Assembly: GCA_028622995.1 (NCBI GenBank)
Contig: JAJQJQ010000018.1
Location: 2,170,001-2,234,000, forward strand
Direction of reading: 5' to 3'
DNA length: 64,000 nt
From: Panagrolaimus kolymaensis
Taxonomy: Eukaryota > Nematoda > Chromadorea > Rhabditida > Panagrolaimidae
The position numbers were made by a program, and so were the translations under genes. Below the pieces are notes generated by a model. That model worked only from the letters and a program-made list of their open reading frames with translations, did not search any database and was not told the DNA's origin. Each line of letters starts with the position of its first letter. The stretch's first letter is position 1. Shown piece by piece: positions 12,393 to 24,597 of this stretch.

Positions 12393-13216
12393 TTTTTAAA
12401 GACTAATTTTTTTTATTTATTAGCTCTAGCTTGCTTGATTCTTTTTTTCTACTGACAAAACAAGCGATGATTTAGCTTCTATAAATATTCATTTATTTTA
12501 TTTTCCGCGTGTTCGAATCACTCACTCACTCTTTTTCATCTATTTATCCCTTTGTCACAAGCATTTTTGAAACAAATAATAATAATAATAAAAAAGAAGA
12601 AGCAGGTGTGGATAGCTTTGTTTGACTTTTTATGGATATTAATAATTTTTGATTGAAAAAAAAATGTCCAAAAATTAATCTTTTTGGTACTTATCAACAT
12701 TTGAACCTTTTATTGTTATTTGTTAAATGTATCCCAAAAAATTTGCAACCTCCCATTAAATTATTTTAAAGACAAAAAAATGCTCAAAAATTAATAAAAC
12801 AAGAGTTTCATTTCTCTTTTTTTTTTTTGCGATGTTATAGGAAGCAGTTTTTTATTATATTTAATCAACTGCAGACTTAAAATATGAGGGAGAGAGTGGA
12901 GCACATGAAATGATGTCATTTTGTTCTTCTTTTTCTTCAAGAGGAACCTGAACCTTTCGAATCAAGCATAAACAAGTGGAAAATTATTATAATAAACTTG
13001 TTAGGTTTTGTTTTTATGTAAAATAATTAAACATTTTATAAAAGGTTAGCATAAAATAATAAACAAAAATAAAATGAAAGATAACAATAAATAAACCTAC
13101 AACAAAAGTTCAAAACTTTTACAAAAAACGAAATAAAGCTGTCGAGACTAAATGTTAAAAAATAGAAAAGTTTGTAATAGATATAACAAAAATGAATATT
13201 TTTTTTTAGCGATTCA
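12393..13216. other. Intergenic, cysteine-rich gene promoter
   Basis: AT-rich, 0.8 kb. It holds the upstream region of the cysteine-rich gene and the 3' flank of the next minus-strand gene, with a short AAT microsatellite near 12575. No gene seen. Confidence 0.4.
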
Positions 13217-14935
13217 TCACAATTTCATTTTTAAATCCATTTCATCTCTCATATAACGTTGATAAGCGATATAATCAGTAAGAAAATTATTTGATGAAAA
13301 GACTAAACCATCAGCAGCAATATTTTCCAAAGACCCTTTTTCATCAATGATCTCATGATTTTTATTTACTTCAAAATCAGCTACTTTTATGGTATCAGAA
13401 TCAACAGCTTCAATATCTCGATCATTTAATATGGGAGTAACAGGTGGTATTAAAGCACTTTCGCTTTCTGTTCTTTCGGATTTTTTATAAATATGTGAAA
13501 TTGTTTTTGTTGGAACTTTTGTTGAATTATTAGTTCTAAAATATTAAACAAATATGCAAGCTTAAAAGATAATTAAAACATACCCATTCTTTGCCATCAA
13601 TTCATATTTAAAAGCTGAATTTCCATGATAAGTAAAAGATGTATATTCAGGGATAACAACAGCATGAGTTGCGTTATTTGCAAGTTCGATATTAGCCCCA
13701 GTCGGAAGGTACAAACCGTTAATAATTAAAGCAACGCAAAATCTGTTCGTAAAAACAATAGTTTTTTCCTTTACAACAAAAGAAAGATAGTTATAATGCA
13801 TGTATTCATCTGAAATAGTTGAGTAAATACATATTTGTAAGATTTAAAGTAAGACAAACTTTTAAGGGTTGAAGAATAAATTAATTTGTTCTTTGCCATA
13901 ACAAGAAAATTATTGAAAGTGGCAACATCGTAAAATGCTGAGCCAAGGTTAATAATTCCAGCAAGATGAGGCTTATTTAATAGACAGTTAACAATGCCAG
14001 TATGTGCAGGATTTTGATCAAGTGTTTTAACAACATTCAAATGATAGTTAAGTTCACGAGTAGATGCAGCAGTTAAATATGCAAATTGATCCGAATGTGT
14101 ACTAGTGGGAGGAAGTATAAGGCTCTCCTAAAATAAAGAATTATCAATTTTCACTTTGCAGAAGGAATAAACAAACAAACTTCTTGATTAGGTTGATCAT
14201 TAAATTGATAAGTTTCCCTCAAAAATAAGTAACGAGCTTCAATAGCTTCTCGACCACGAAAATGAGAAAAGTGTTCAAGATGAAGCTTATCCAATTCCAT
14301 GTTAGTTGGTGGCTTCTTGCTACAAAGTTTCTTAACGGCTGCATCCTCTGCTTCAGTAAAAGGCAAATCAATCATAATATCTTTAAGCATTTCGGCATCC
14401 ATTTTGCGAGCAGCATCTTGAATAGCTTGAAATATTTTTTTATCACTCACAATTTGCTTGAAAATTAAAGCACATTCATCGGATGAACGACCAGGTAAAT
14501 CAGCTTTAGCTGGATCATTAAACTATAACGCGAGTGTATGTATTAAAAGAGTGCTGTAATTAACCTAACAACATACTCGTTCGGCAGCAAGATAAACTAA
14601 AATGCCTTCTTTAATTGTAAATTTGGGTTGGGTTTCATTAATAGCCTTAATGACATCAGTGGGAACTATGAGAGCTGGTAGGGTAATATTGCCAGCAGTG
14701 TAAAACAAATATTTCTTTGGTGCAGCTTTAAGATCTTTCATTAAAGCTCCAGTTTCTAAAAAGGCCATACAATAACTTTTACCGCATAAAAATAATTACT
14801 TCTCGAATATTTAACATAGGAAGTAGTATGAAATTCGCTTTTCTTTGGTGAAGGAGCATCTTTTTTAATTCCTGAACTTGTCGAAGGTGAAATATTATGT
14901 AACTTCGCTGGTTGACCAAAAGAAGAACTAGGCAT
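13217..14935 (-). CDS. Unrecognised conserved-looking protein
   Basis: Six or so exons on the minus strand from MPSSSFGQPAK (14935) to a TGA at 13217. The joins checked keep one frame, for example AGA A|GTAATT to TTTTTAG|AAACTGG, and the junction at about 13800. The product is about 450 aa, soluble, with no signal peptide or membrane segment. Visible stretches include ALMKDLKAAPKKYLFYTAGN, ILVYLAAERV, a charged region LPFTEAEDAAVKKLC and a beta-rich C-terminal half (FVVKEKTIVFTNRFCVALI). I recognise no family and find no catalytic motif. The order and splicing pattern support a real gene; the function is unknown. Confidence 0.75.
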
Positions 14936-15552
14936 GATCTTAAAAAAAAATCAGTAAATATGGTGAATACAAAATTTTTATGCAAAGCAAAATGAAATAA
15001 AATCTCGCAAGAATATATGCTCGAAAGAAAGCTTTGCTTATTTGGTTTTAAAAAAAGTGATCAGTAAAGTGCAGCTGTTTATTGAATCCATTGAATTGAA
15101 ACAAAGAAAGTGCATCCTAACTTCTAACTTTAGGGTTATCGTTCTCATTTGTGAAGAGTGTGGAGTATTTTATCATTAACAAAAATTTTCTCCTTGTTTT
15201 TTATACGCTTGGATTACAAGTTAATAACATTAAAGTAATTCATTTATTGTAAAAAAAATAAGGCATTTGATATGTACAAAACCCTTTTCAAAGAATGCAA
15301 AGTTTTACTTTGAAATTCAACGAGAAAAAAAAATGCAACTGCTTTTTTTCGAACCATTTTTTGATTCTTAAAGCGAAAAAACTGATCTCTGGTCCATCAA
15401 TACTTTTTTCTAAAGACCAAAAAAATGAATGAAAGAGTGCCACACTTTTTTAGTGATTTTTTTTACATCGATTTCAGCGTTTTTTATCCGTGTTTTTTAT
15501 TGTTGTAATACTTATAATAAATCATTTATATTTTCAGTACATCTTCAGCAAT
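14936..15552. other. Divergent promoter region
   Basis: About 0.6 kb between the minus-strand unknown gene and the plus-strand Ac45-like gene. AT-rich; an acceptor TATTTTCAG lies 15 bases before the Ac45 start codon and probably receives a spliced leader. No other feature seen. Confidence 0.4.
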
Positions 15553-16783
15553 ATGCATATATCATATTTCTTGCTTATATTTGCTTTACTTGGTATTTTT
15601 GTTGCTGCTGAAGAAAGTTCAAGTGATTCTAGTGCTTTAGAAGTGAATCAATTTTTCTTTAACCCTTTTATTATTTAATTTATTTTTAGAATGGTCGTGT
15701 AAAACGTGTTCGAACTGAAGATGTTGATTTTGATAATAATGAAGCTCCACGTCGCACTCCACAACGCAACCGAGCTAGAGCGCCTCAAAGTAATAATGCT
15801 ACAATATCTTTTCCAGCTCCTGTCGTACTTCCACCATATGGACAACCAAAGACCCCGGTCACGTTCGATAAAACGATACACAGCTGCCTATTTTATCTTG
15901 AATCTGTTACTATTCTTGTTTTGGACAAAAAATCAGTTGGTGGTATTCAAAAAGCTTATTCTGTGAAACTGGGAAGCCAAAATGATACATATGGATATGC
16001 TGATGATTTCGTCAAATGTACCGCTGTTACAGACAAGAATACAACTTATACAGACTTTAGGTAATTTTCTTCTTGTGTTTTCTTTTTTATATGTTCATTT
16101 TTAGCTTTAAACTCAATTATATACCAAAAGGAAAGTATGAAGCAAAGAAAACACCTACGGATACCGATGTTCAATTCACATTCGAAAAAGCATTTAATTT
16201 AGAGTAAATTTTTTATATTTGAACGCCCTTCATAATAATTATTTTTTAGTCTTAAATTCACATACAATTCTGGCTTTACTTTGACTCAAGCAATTGTTGA
16301 TGGTCTTACTGTTGGTAAAGGTTCTTCTGGTGCTTTTGTTGATTCTGACGTAACTGCTTCTGGAAATGCTACAAATCTTGTATCAGCTAATATTCGAGCT
16401 TACAAAGGATACAGCTTTGGTTGCTCAGCAACTCCTGCACTTTTATTCTTATCAAAAGAAAAGCCTGATACAATTATTGGCGTTATTTTGAACAACTTCC
16501 AGGTAAAATGGTTTCTCTATTTTTCATCACTAATTTTCTTTGTATATTTAAGGTTCAAGCTTATGGTATTGATGTGAATAAACCAGGTGATCTTCCTCAT
16601 TTTGGTGGTCCCGTAGCTGACTGTATTGCAACGTTCAATCAAGGTACTTGGATGGGTATTATCACAACTCTTATTCTTATTTCTGTTCTTGCATTCGCAT
16701 TCTTGATGTTAAATTCTGTACAAACCATGGACAGATTCGATGATCCAAAGCAAAAACAAATTATTATTAACTTCAAAGAATAA
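15553..16783 (+). CDS. ATP6AP1: V-type ATPase accessory subunit S1 (Ac45-like)
   Basis: Five exons (15553..15642, 15690..16060, 16105..16203, 16250..16502, 16553..16783) join in frame to 347 aa. A signal peptide (MHISYFLLIFALLGIFVAA) is followed by NGRVKRVR, a furin-type site as in Ac45 processing. Next come a beta-rich luminal domain with several N-glycosylation sequons, and a single membrane span (MGIITTLILISVLAFAFLML). The short cytosolic tail begins QTMDRFDDPKQKQI, the TMDRFDD box typical of ATP6AP1. In the family this subunit guides V-ATPase assembly and trafficking in ER/Golgi and acidifying organelles. It is shorter than the human protein, like other nematode members. The downstream gene is convergent. 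Confidence 0.9.
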
Positions 16784-17083
16784 CTGTTTAATATTATTTC
16801 TGGTCATTATTTTATGTATTAAAGTATTATAATTCCATAAGCGAAGTATCTTCATTACTTTTTCCAATGAAGTTTCTCGCGAACCTTTTCGACTGCTTAA
16901 ACTTTCTATTTCTTCTTTGTTGCTATGTTTAAAATTACTGTCACTTATTATTATGTATCACTTTTTATTTTGCATGTACATCCGGTCAAGAATAAATTTT
17001 GATTGGTTTCTGAATTGAATATTTTTATTTTGTTAGACGAAAAATAGAGATTAATAAATAAAGAAAAATATTTATGTATTGTA

Positions 17084-17370
17084 TCAAACAAATTCTCCTA
17101 CTTCTTCTGTGTTTAGTAGCAGTTGATCTGCAAGACAACAAAATGATGACTTTTATGGACATTCATTAAATCTAGAGACTTACCGTAACATTCGTCATCT
17201 TTTTGATAAGCGTTTCCATGCGGTTCATTTCCATAAAGGTGAGGAAAGAAAAAATCGCGAGCAATATAAACCATCGCTGCTACCCAAAAGAACAACAATC
17301 CCCATCCAAATACACGAACTTGTAAATCTCGATCAATGGAAAATGAAAAGGAACTAAATTCAGAACTCAT
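17084..17370 (-). CDS. Small single-pass membrane protein, family not recognised
   Basis: Two exons encode 76 aa. Exon 1 starts at 17370 (MSSEFSSFSFSIDRDLQ) and contains one hydrophobic span, VFGWGLLFFWVAAMVYIA, then RDFFFPHLYGNEPHGNAY. It ends ECY-D across an intron with donor GTAAGT and acceptor CTTGCAG. Exon 2 adds QLLLNTEEVGEF and stops at 17084. The canonical splice sites and continuing frame make a real gene likely. The size and single span are reminiscent of small mitochondrial inner-membrane or ER subunits, but I cannot place it. Confidence 0.65.
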
Positions 17371-17700
17371 CCTTTTTAATAACAAAATAAAAAAATGAAA
17401 AATGCATTTTTCATAAATAATTTAAGAACCACTTTAGTTTACAAGAGCACATTTTTATGCCGCTTTATTGAACAAAACAATGGCAAATTACTTTATAATT
17501 ATTTTTCAAACACACTTTTTCGATTATTAAAAAACATAAGTTTGGAAAATATTAAGCAAAACCAAAACTTTTATTATAAACCAAAAATTGAACAATTAGA
17601 TAAAAATGAAAAAGACCAACAACACCCAGATTTTTTACCAAAAGAAAAATGAAAAGGCTGAAATAATTTTTTGTTCATCGCCATCTTTTGAGACTTGAAG

Positions 17701-18316
17701 TTAGGGAATATAACATCCTCTTTGCTCTCTTGGATTATCCATGGAGCGCATTTCTTCTTCAGTAAAATCATTTTCCACGCAAAGAACTTTACGAATGCCT
17801 TCTACGGTCTGAAATTGAATGGTTATAAATAAACCTTTTCTAAACTAAATGCCGATACCTACCAAACCTTCAAGGGCATTGTGAATTTTCAACAATCCGG
17901 CATCAATGAGTCTTTTATTATTCAAATAATTTGCGGCTAGAAGAAGATTAGCGAGTTCATCATTTTTAAGTTTATCCATAAATTTTATAACTTTGGCATC
18001 GGTTCGAAGAGTGACTTTATCGTCTGGATTATATGGTGGAGAATTAGTAAATAATTCACAAAAATTTATGATATTTCTCAATGATTTTGCATCAACATTT
18101 TGTAGAGGAATCCCAGTTTCAAAGTTTGTGCCACATTCTGAAGAAAGACAAATTATATAACACTTTTTAACTATGGTAAAAAAAATTTTTACGCATTAAC
18201 GTATTCAAAACTTCATTTTGTTGGATAATAGCTTTTGAAACACTGAAAGTTTTTTGATCCGATGATATTAATTTAAATTTTTGGTCATCGTTTTTATTGG
18301 TATTATTAGAAGCCAT
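17701..18316 (-). CDS. SKP1-related protein
   Basis: Three exons from MASNNTNKNDDQKF (18316) to a TAA at 17701. The N-terminal half follows the SKP1/BTB-POZ pattern (FKLISSDQKTFSVSKAIIQQ, NFETGIPLQNVDAKSLRNII). The C-terminal half follows the Skp1 dimerisation region (KLKNDELANLLLAANYLNNK, IDAGLLKIHNALEGL, then VEGIRKVLCVENDFTEEEM). In SCF ubiquitin ligases SKP1 links cullin 1 to F-box proteins. The usual end, around ENQWCEEK, is replaced by MDNPREQRGCYIP, and the linker is short, so this is one of the divergent SKP1-related (skr) proteins that nematodes have expanded. F-box partner choice is likely altered. Confidence 0.85.
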
Positions 18317-18622
18317 AGCACAAATTCAAAGACACTATAAAAATCATGATATTATTAACGTAATTATTTTTTATATTGTAAATATAAAAAAATGCTATTT
18401 GGATAAACTATCTAAACAACCAACACGATAAAACTTTATTTCGAATAAAACAATTTCAAATTTGTCTAATTCATTTAATCCCTTTTTAGAAACAAATCAC
18501 TTTCTAAATCCTAAACTAATACGATAAGTATTTGTTTCGATTATAAAGAATGCCACTTCGGCGTCCATTATTAAATATAAAATGCTTTAATTAAGAATTT
18601 GAAATATCAGCGGTTTTATTTT
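18317..18622. other. Intergenic upstream of the SKP1-related gene
   Basis: About 300 bp of AT-rich sequence with no gene, presumably the SKP1-related promoter. Confidence 0.35.
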
Positions 18623-18989
18623 TCACTCAAACGCGCATTGCCAATTTGATCCTAAAAGATTTGGTAATTCTTTTCTCTGCATCTATAACGGAAAAGAGTG
18701 AAAGAATGAATAAAAAAACCAAACTCACCTTTCTTTGATTGTCATTGTTAAAGAAAAGGGAGAATTGCATTTTTATCTTCGGTTTAATTACCCTAAGTTT
18801 GAGGTAATAATTAAATTCCAGCTCTTGTAAAAGCGGCTTTGGAAAAATTAAAATAAATTTTGGAAAGTTTTGCTTTAAATAGCGAAACAAATAAATAATT
18901 TTAAATCTTTTATAAAGATTGATACTATCGTAGAATATCTTTGTTTTACTTCTATTTGGAATCGTTTGATATAGGCAGACATTCGACAT
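18623..18989 (-). CDS. Possible small gene of unknown function
   Basis: An open frame from MSNVCLYQTIPNRSK (18989) runs to NNDNQRK. There a textbook donor GTGAGT and an acceptor CGTTATAG flank a 45-nt intron, and the frame continues MQRKELPNLLGSNWQCAFE before a TGA at 18623. The predicted product is about 107 aa, basic and rich in aromatic residues, with no signal peptide. The clean splice pair supports a real gene. Against it, the 5' part has an unremarkable composition and I recognise no family. A longer gene with an upstream exon is also possible. Confidence 0.35.
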
Positions 18990-19309
18990 AAAAAATTATT
19001 TTTGTCTTTTGATTAGAAGGCGAGAGTTTTCACAAAAAATGTACTCAACTAAATTAATCCAAAATAAAATATTTATCACCAAATTTAACCAACGTACATA
19101 TACCATTTTTAATAGGCACAACTATTTGTCAATTTTTTAAACAAAAAAGAAGATATAACAACAACCAAAAGTTTTTAAAATAAATATATTTTCTAATTAT
19201 TAATAATAAATTAAAACCCAATAACAAAAAAAGAAAAGAAAAAAGTAATAAGTTATAAAAAAAAGAATAATAATATGAAGTGATTTTTTAATATTATAAT
19301 TATAACCTT
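18990..19309. other. AT-rich spacer, 3' flank of p115/USO1
   Basis: No gene or structured repeat is visible. It likely includes the USO1 3' UTR. Confidence 0.35.
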
Positions 19310-22300
19310 TTAAGCATCATTTTCATTATCCGAAACAGCTTCACCAAGTTCCTTTAATCGATGTTTGTAATGCTTTAATTTAGTGTCTTGTTCAGCGAGC
19401 AAAAGAAGTAAATCATTATGCTCTTTTACAAGTTGCTTGTGGCTTTCATCAGAACGAATATGTTTTTCAGGTGAAAATTGTTCAACTTTTTGTGGGAAAG
19501 TTAATTGTCGCTGAAGTTCAGATACTTGATTTTTGCATACTTCTAATTCTTTTGATTGAGCAGAAAATTGAGCTGTTAATTGTTCAAAAGCTGCCCAACC
19601 TTGAGCTAATTGACCTTCATAATTTCGGCATTCTTCCGTTAATTTTTGAGAGAAAGTTTCATCGGGATTTGGAAGCTAAAATGGCAAAGTTATTCAAAAA
19701 ATATGAAAGAATAAAAACAAACTTGTTGAATTTGATAATTTTGCCATTGTTGAAGCCAATCACGAAGTTGCGCAACTTCAGCTTGTAATTTTTCGTTGAA
19801 ACTAAAATAGCCTTTATCGAATCTTTATATAAATGAAAAGGTATTAAACTCACGCTCTAGTTTGTTCAACCCAAACATAAGCATCACTAAGTTCAACGCA
19901 ACGAGCTTCTTTGGTTTGTAATTCATATTTTAATGATTCAATTATTTGATTATTTTGCGATTCCATAATGTGGTTATCGACCACCACAGGTTGTTGAGGT
20001 AAAATGCCATTATGCTGATTTTGATTTCCTCCGCCTGTAGCTTTTAAATTGGCGACTTCTTGACTTAAAGCAGCAATAGTATCATCTTGTTGTTTGATAA
20101 GTTTTTTATATGAAGTAACAACGGCTTCAGAAACTTTTGATGTTTGTAATTCGCCATTTGGTCGAAGGGTTTTTAAAAGATCAGCTGTAAGTATTGATTT
20201 TTAGAAAAGTATCTTTGCTTAGTTATCCTACCTTCAAGAGCTTTAAATAATTTAGTAAATTGATATTCCATTTTTAATTCTAAGGGATTTTTAGCAAGAG
20301 GTTGAGGACGTTGAGCTGCATGAATATAATGTTCGGATCGACTCAATGCATCTAAAGCATCAGCAATTCGTTCTTTTCCGACTCTTCTTTCAACCATTTG
20401 AGTGAAAGATATTCTAAATAAATAATGTAAATGTATTATTTTATAATAATAAAAAGTTACTTTTTATCAGGATTCTCAGGTTTCCAATCATTAATGCAAA
20501 TTGCTAGTAAAAATGCAATTAAGCCTCGAACCATTTGGTTTTCGCTTTCATTGATATCGTATGAACCATGGTCCACTAAAAAGGGTAAACATTGAGAATA
20601 ATTTTTTTGATATTGCAAAAAATCCTTACTCATTTCAGTTGTCAAAAAATGAAGATTTTCTTCTGATGAAAGAAAGGCATCAATAGCGGGATTGCAATTA
20701 TGAAGCCAAGTAGCTAAAAGCATTAAAAGTCCACATCGCACTTGCAATTTGCGTGGACCCAAGCTAATCTAAAATATTTTTAAAAATTATTTCATCAAAG
20801 TCCATCAAACAAACTAATTGTCGGCTGATATGTGTAATTAATGATGAAGGCTTTTCATCATTACTAGTTGAAAGTTGAACACGTAATAATTCTTTTTTAA
20901 GCTCATCCGCATCAATCAAACAATGCATTAAAATACAAGCTCCATACCAAACTTGAACGGATTCAGAACTTAAAATGGCAAGACAAATATGCTGTCCAAT
21001 TGCATAGGATTCTTCATCTTGATTATCTGATGGAAGTAAGGATTGAATGGTTTGTTCTTTACCCTTTTTGTTATCAAACAAAAAACTAATAAAACAATAA
21101 AAAACCGAAGTTCGAACACGGAAATTTTGTTTATCGGCTGTCATTGCTTTTAGGAGAACAAGCAAAGAGGATCTAAAACATTTCGATCAAACTCAAAACA
21201 AAAGTAGAAAGTTTACCGATGAACTTCATTAAGGCTGGATTGGGCAAAGAAATCTTGACATGAATAATTTCCTCGAATAATTTCAGATACAGTAACAATG
21301 GATTCACTAAGAACATCGACACCTACACCAAAATCATTCATAAGAACCATTGAAAGTAAATCAAGCATTTTAGATTGCATTAAAACTTGTTGCGCAGAAT
21401 GAATGGTGCTATGAATATTATCAATCGGAGAAACAAGGCTTCGAACAATTTCAAGAACAAAAATAAAATTAGATGTTTTTTGTTCGGGCCATTCATTAAT
21501 GGAATATTCAGGACTTTCCTCGGGTGGGCATAAAAACATTCGAGCGAGTTCAGTTAAACGTTGAACGAGGCTTGCTTCACGAAAATATTCTTGGTTGCTT
21601 GAATTTCGTTTAAGCATATTTAAAATAACAAACAAACAATCTTCAACAACAATGCTATCAGCCGTTTCTTGATCGATGATATCAAACAATAATTGAAAAG
21701 TATTTTCATATGCCAAAAGTTTTTGAATTGCAGTATCACCTCGAACTAATTCAGTAAGCAATAAAACAGTATTATTTCTTATAACTTCGCGATTTTCATG
21801 TAAAAGTTCAACAATTTTAGAAACAGCAAGTGGTTGAGCAATAACGGCATCTTGAACTTCTTTGTGACAATGTCGAACCAATATTGTCATCAACTGAACA
21901 GCATTACGACGAACAAGAAAATCTGGGATTTCTAAGATTCGAAACATAGCATTGAGAAAATTTTGCTTGTTTAATAACATTGCTGTTAGCTGATTTCCAA
22001 GTTCATCATGTTCAAGGGACTCATCATCGGAGTTTAAAGAATCGCTTAAAATTTCCAGTGTTAAACCAACGATTTCTTTAACATCTGTTTCATTTGCAAG
22101 GATATCAATATAATAATTCAATCCAAGGGTGGCGACTGATAAACGACAACTCTTAAATTAAACTTTTAATATATATTTCTAATAAATTAAATTATACCTT
22201 TGACAATGAACGCAAAGCTTTGAGAGCATCACGTTTATCCTCGATTGAGGTTGCACATTCTAAACGTAATACAAGCTTTTCCACGACTTCATCTCCCGTT

Positions 22301-22350
22301 TCTTGATCGGCTTCACCACCAGGAGCAAAGAAACTACGAAATAATGACAT
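19310..22350 (-). CDS. USO1: General vesicular transport factor p115 (USO1)
   Basis: Minus-strand gene of about nine exons, from [21 protein letters not shown] (22350) to ...VSDNENDA and a TAA at 19310. The product is near 900 aa, as in metazoan p115. The first two thirds form the armadillo-like globular head. Visible repeats include [47 protein letters not shown] and [22 protein letters not shown]. The last third is a coiled-coil tail (for example [21 protein letters not shown]) ending in an acidic patch, DNENDA, a hallmark of p115/Uso1. The protein tethers ER-derived COPII and Golgi vesicles with Rab1, GM130 and SNAREs. The largest exon (about 22121-21213) contains no stop or frameshift. 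Confidence 0.93.
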
Positions 22351-22954
22351 ATCTCTTGATTAAAATTATTTTTTGATCATACCAAAATAGATAAATCAAA
22401 ATATTTTGCAAAAGAGCTAAAGTACACGAAGTTGCGCTTGAAGAAAAAAATATTCAAGCAAAGATGACATGGAACACATACAAATGACGTTTAGCCAGCA
22501 ATAACTAAAGCAAAACAACTATCAATTGCAAATCAATTTTATGAATTATGGAGATTTGTTGATACATTTAATCGATGCCTGCATTGAGTTGAATCGATTT
22601 TGTTAAAAAAAGAAGCAAGATAAAGGTAAAACATTCGCATCATTAACTGTGAGCACTAGAAAATAACAAGGGTAATAAAATCATTTAACATTGAAGCTTT
22701 AAAAAGAGTTTTAAAGCTAACCAAATAAGGGTAGTTGATCAAAAAATTACAAAAAAACAACAACTTTTCAATAAACAATTTCATTACTCTACCCGTAGCT
22801 TCGTTAATCTTGAATCAAAAAATTGTCCATGTTAACCAAAAGAAAAGCATTTATTACAAACTAAAACACATTTAATAAATTAACAAGAACACATAATTTA
22901 TAACGAACAAAAAATATACTGACTAGAATGGAATGTTAAAGTACTCTGATAATT
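22351..22954. other. Intergenic, USO1 promoter and ALG1 3' flank
   Basis: 0.6 kb, AT-rich, no gene. It separates two genes on the same strand by too much for an obvious operon. Confidence 0.4.
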
Positions 22955-24597
22955 CTAATCGGATTCATCAGTATAGCCTTCATCTGAAAACCTTTGCTTT
23001 CTACCTTCATCATAGATATGCGATGTCCCGAGACGGTTAATTAGTGGCCAAACAGTTGAATCCCATTGTGTTTCCCAATTACAAGAAAATCCATCTTTAA
23101 CTTGATCTTTCAAATCATCCAGCATCTAAAAAGAGTGCTATTAGATAATGATAAAAGAATAAAAGTGTCAGCCAACCTTAGAAGTATTAGGAAAACCAGC
23201 AGATACTTCAACCAATAAATTGCACAAATCTTCCACTGTATTGAAAAGTCGACCATTATTTGGTTTTACTAATTCATCAATAGCTTTAAACTTTTTAGCC
23301 AACACTGGAACACCACATCCAATCATATCCACAACTTTCATCGGCAAATCAAGACCTGAAACATGCTTTTGGTTTAAGAAAAAAATATGGAAAACACCAA
23401 CCTGAAGTGGAAGCATGTAGTGAAACTCCAATATCAGCACATCCTAACATCTTTGGATAATCTTCAGCTTTAAGCCATGGAGTAACTATTGTTACATAGC
23501 GCCATCGAATTTTGTTGACGATTTCCAAGTAATATTCTTTCATAGGACCTTTCCCAGTTATAACAACAAACAAGTTTGGCAACATCCTACTGCTTCTTTT
23601 TGGCGGCGGTGATGTATCAAATTTTCGTAATGCTTCAAGCAATATTCCAAAATCTTCATCCTTTGTCCAACTTGTGGAAGATATTAGCAATAATGGACGA
23701 TCATTTCTTAAAACAGCTTTACCATTTTCATTACGATATGAGAAGAGATTTGTTTCTGTACGCGAATTGTTATATTCTTGCTTTTGAGATATCAAGGTTG
23801 AGAAATTTGGATCATCACAAAGCTGTCTAAAGAATTCATGTTTCTCTTCAGTGTTTAAACCTTTGAATTTCCATGCAGGTGGACGATCATATAATCTAAG
23901 AGCTTTAACCTTCCATCTTTCTATTAAATCTTCTTTCATTGAAGTTGATACACAGATATTGAATGTTGCTTGCCTTCCAAAGAATCCTTCAAATCCACCA
24001 GCAAAGTTAGCAACGAGTCGTAAGAATTTTTGTGACCATTTTAGCTTCTTTATCGTATCCAGATCATAATTATAACGGATGATTGAAGATGTGTAATTGT
24101 GCCAATCAATGAAGAAAGCTGCACCTTTTACTTTGGAAGCCTAAAAGGAATCCTTGTAAAACATTTTGTAACAAAAGTAAAGATTACCAGCCATGTCCAT
24201 AGCAACACTGGAACTCCAGGAGGATTTTGAACCAAGATTAAAGATGCTTTTGATTTTGTGCAAAAGAAGAGAGTATAAGGAAGAAGAAATAGCAGCCATA
24301 AAAATTTGAGAAATAGTGACACTATTGATGGATATTTAGACCAGCTTGCAGGCGGTGCTTGAATAGGTACGATTCTAAAAATAAACATGAACGAAATAGT
24401 GAGAAAGGTTTTATGTAAACATACGAGATGAGTTCATTTTCTTTGAGATCATTTGGAGTTGATTCAGCATAACCAACATATTCAACAGAGAATTTTTCCT
24501 TCTTTATATGTCCTTCAGTTACCAATGATTTAACATGAAATCCCATACGTGGCGAATGTCCAATATCACCAAGAACAACAACGATGGCATGCTTCAT
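22955..24597 (-). CDS. ALG1: ALG1: chitobiosyldiphosphodolichol beta-mannosyltransferase
   Basis: Six or so exons from [18 protein letters not shown] (24597) to ...DEGYTDESD and a TAG at 22955. This is a GT33 enzyme. It adds the first mannose to GlcNAc2-PP-dolichol on the cytosolic face of the ER, the start of N-glycan precursor mannosylation. Diagnostic segments are [16 protein letters not shown], then a hydrophobic span ([18 protein letters not shown]), [52 protein letters not shown] and, near the end, [19 protein letters not shown]. That last segment spans an intron. All family landmarks are present and I see no disruption. The predicted length, about 480 aa, is normal. An acceptor-like TTTTTTAAG lies a few bases upstream of the start. 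Confidence 0.94.

Noticed and set aside
17395..17652. 85-codon plus-strand ORF rich in Asn and Lys
   Set aside because: Low-complexity AT-driven frame between two genes, no splice or homology signal.
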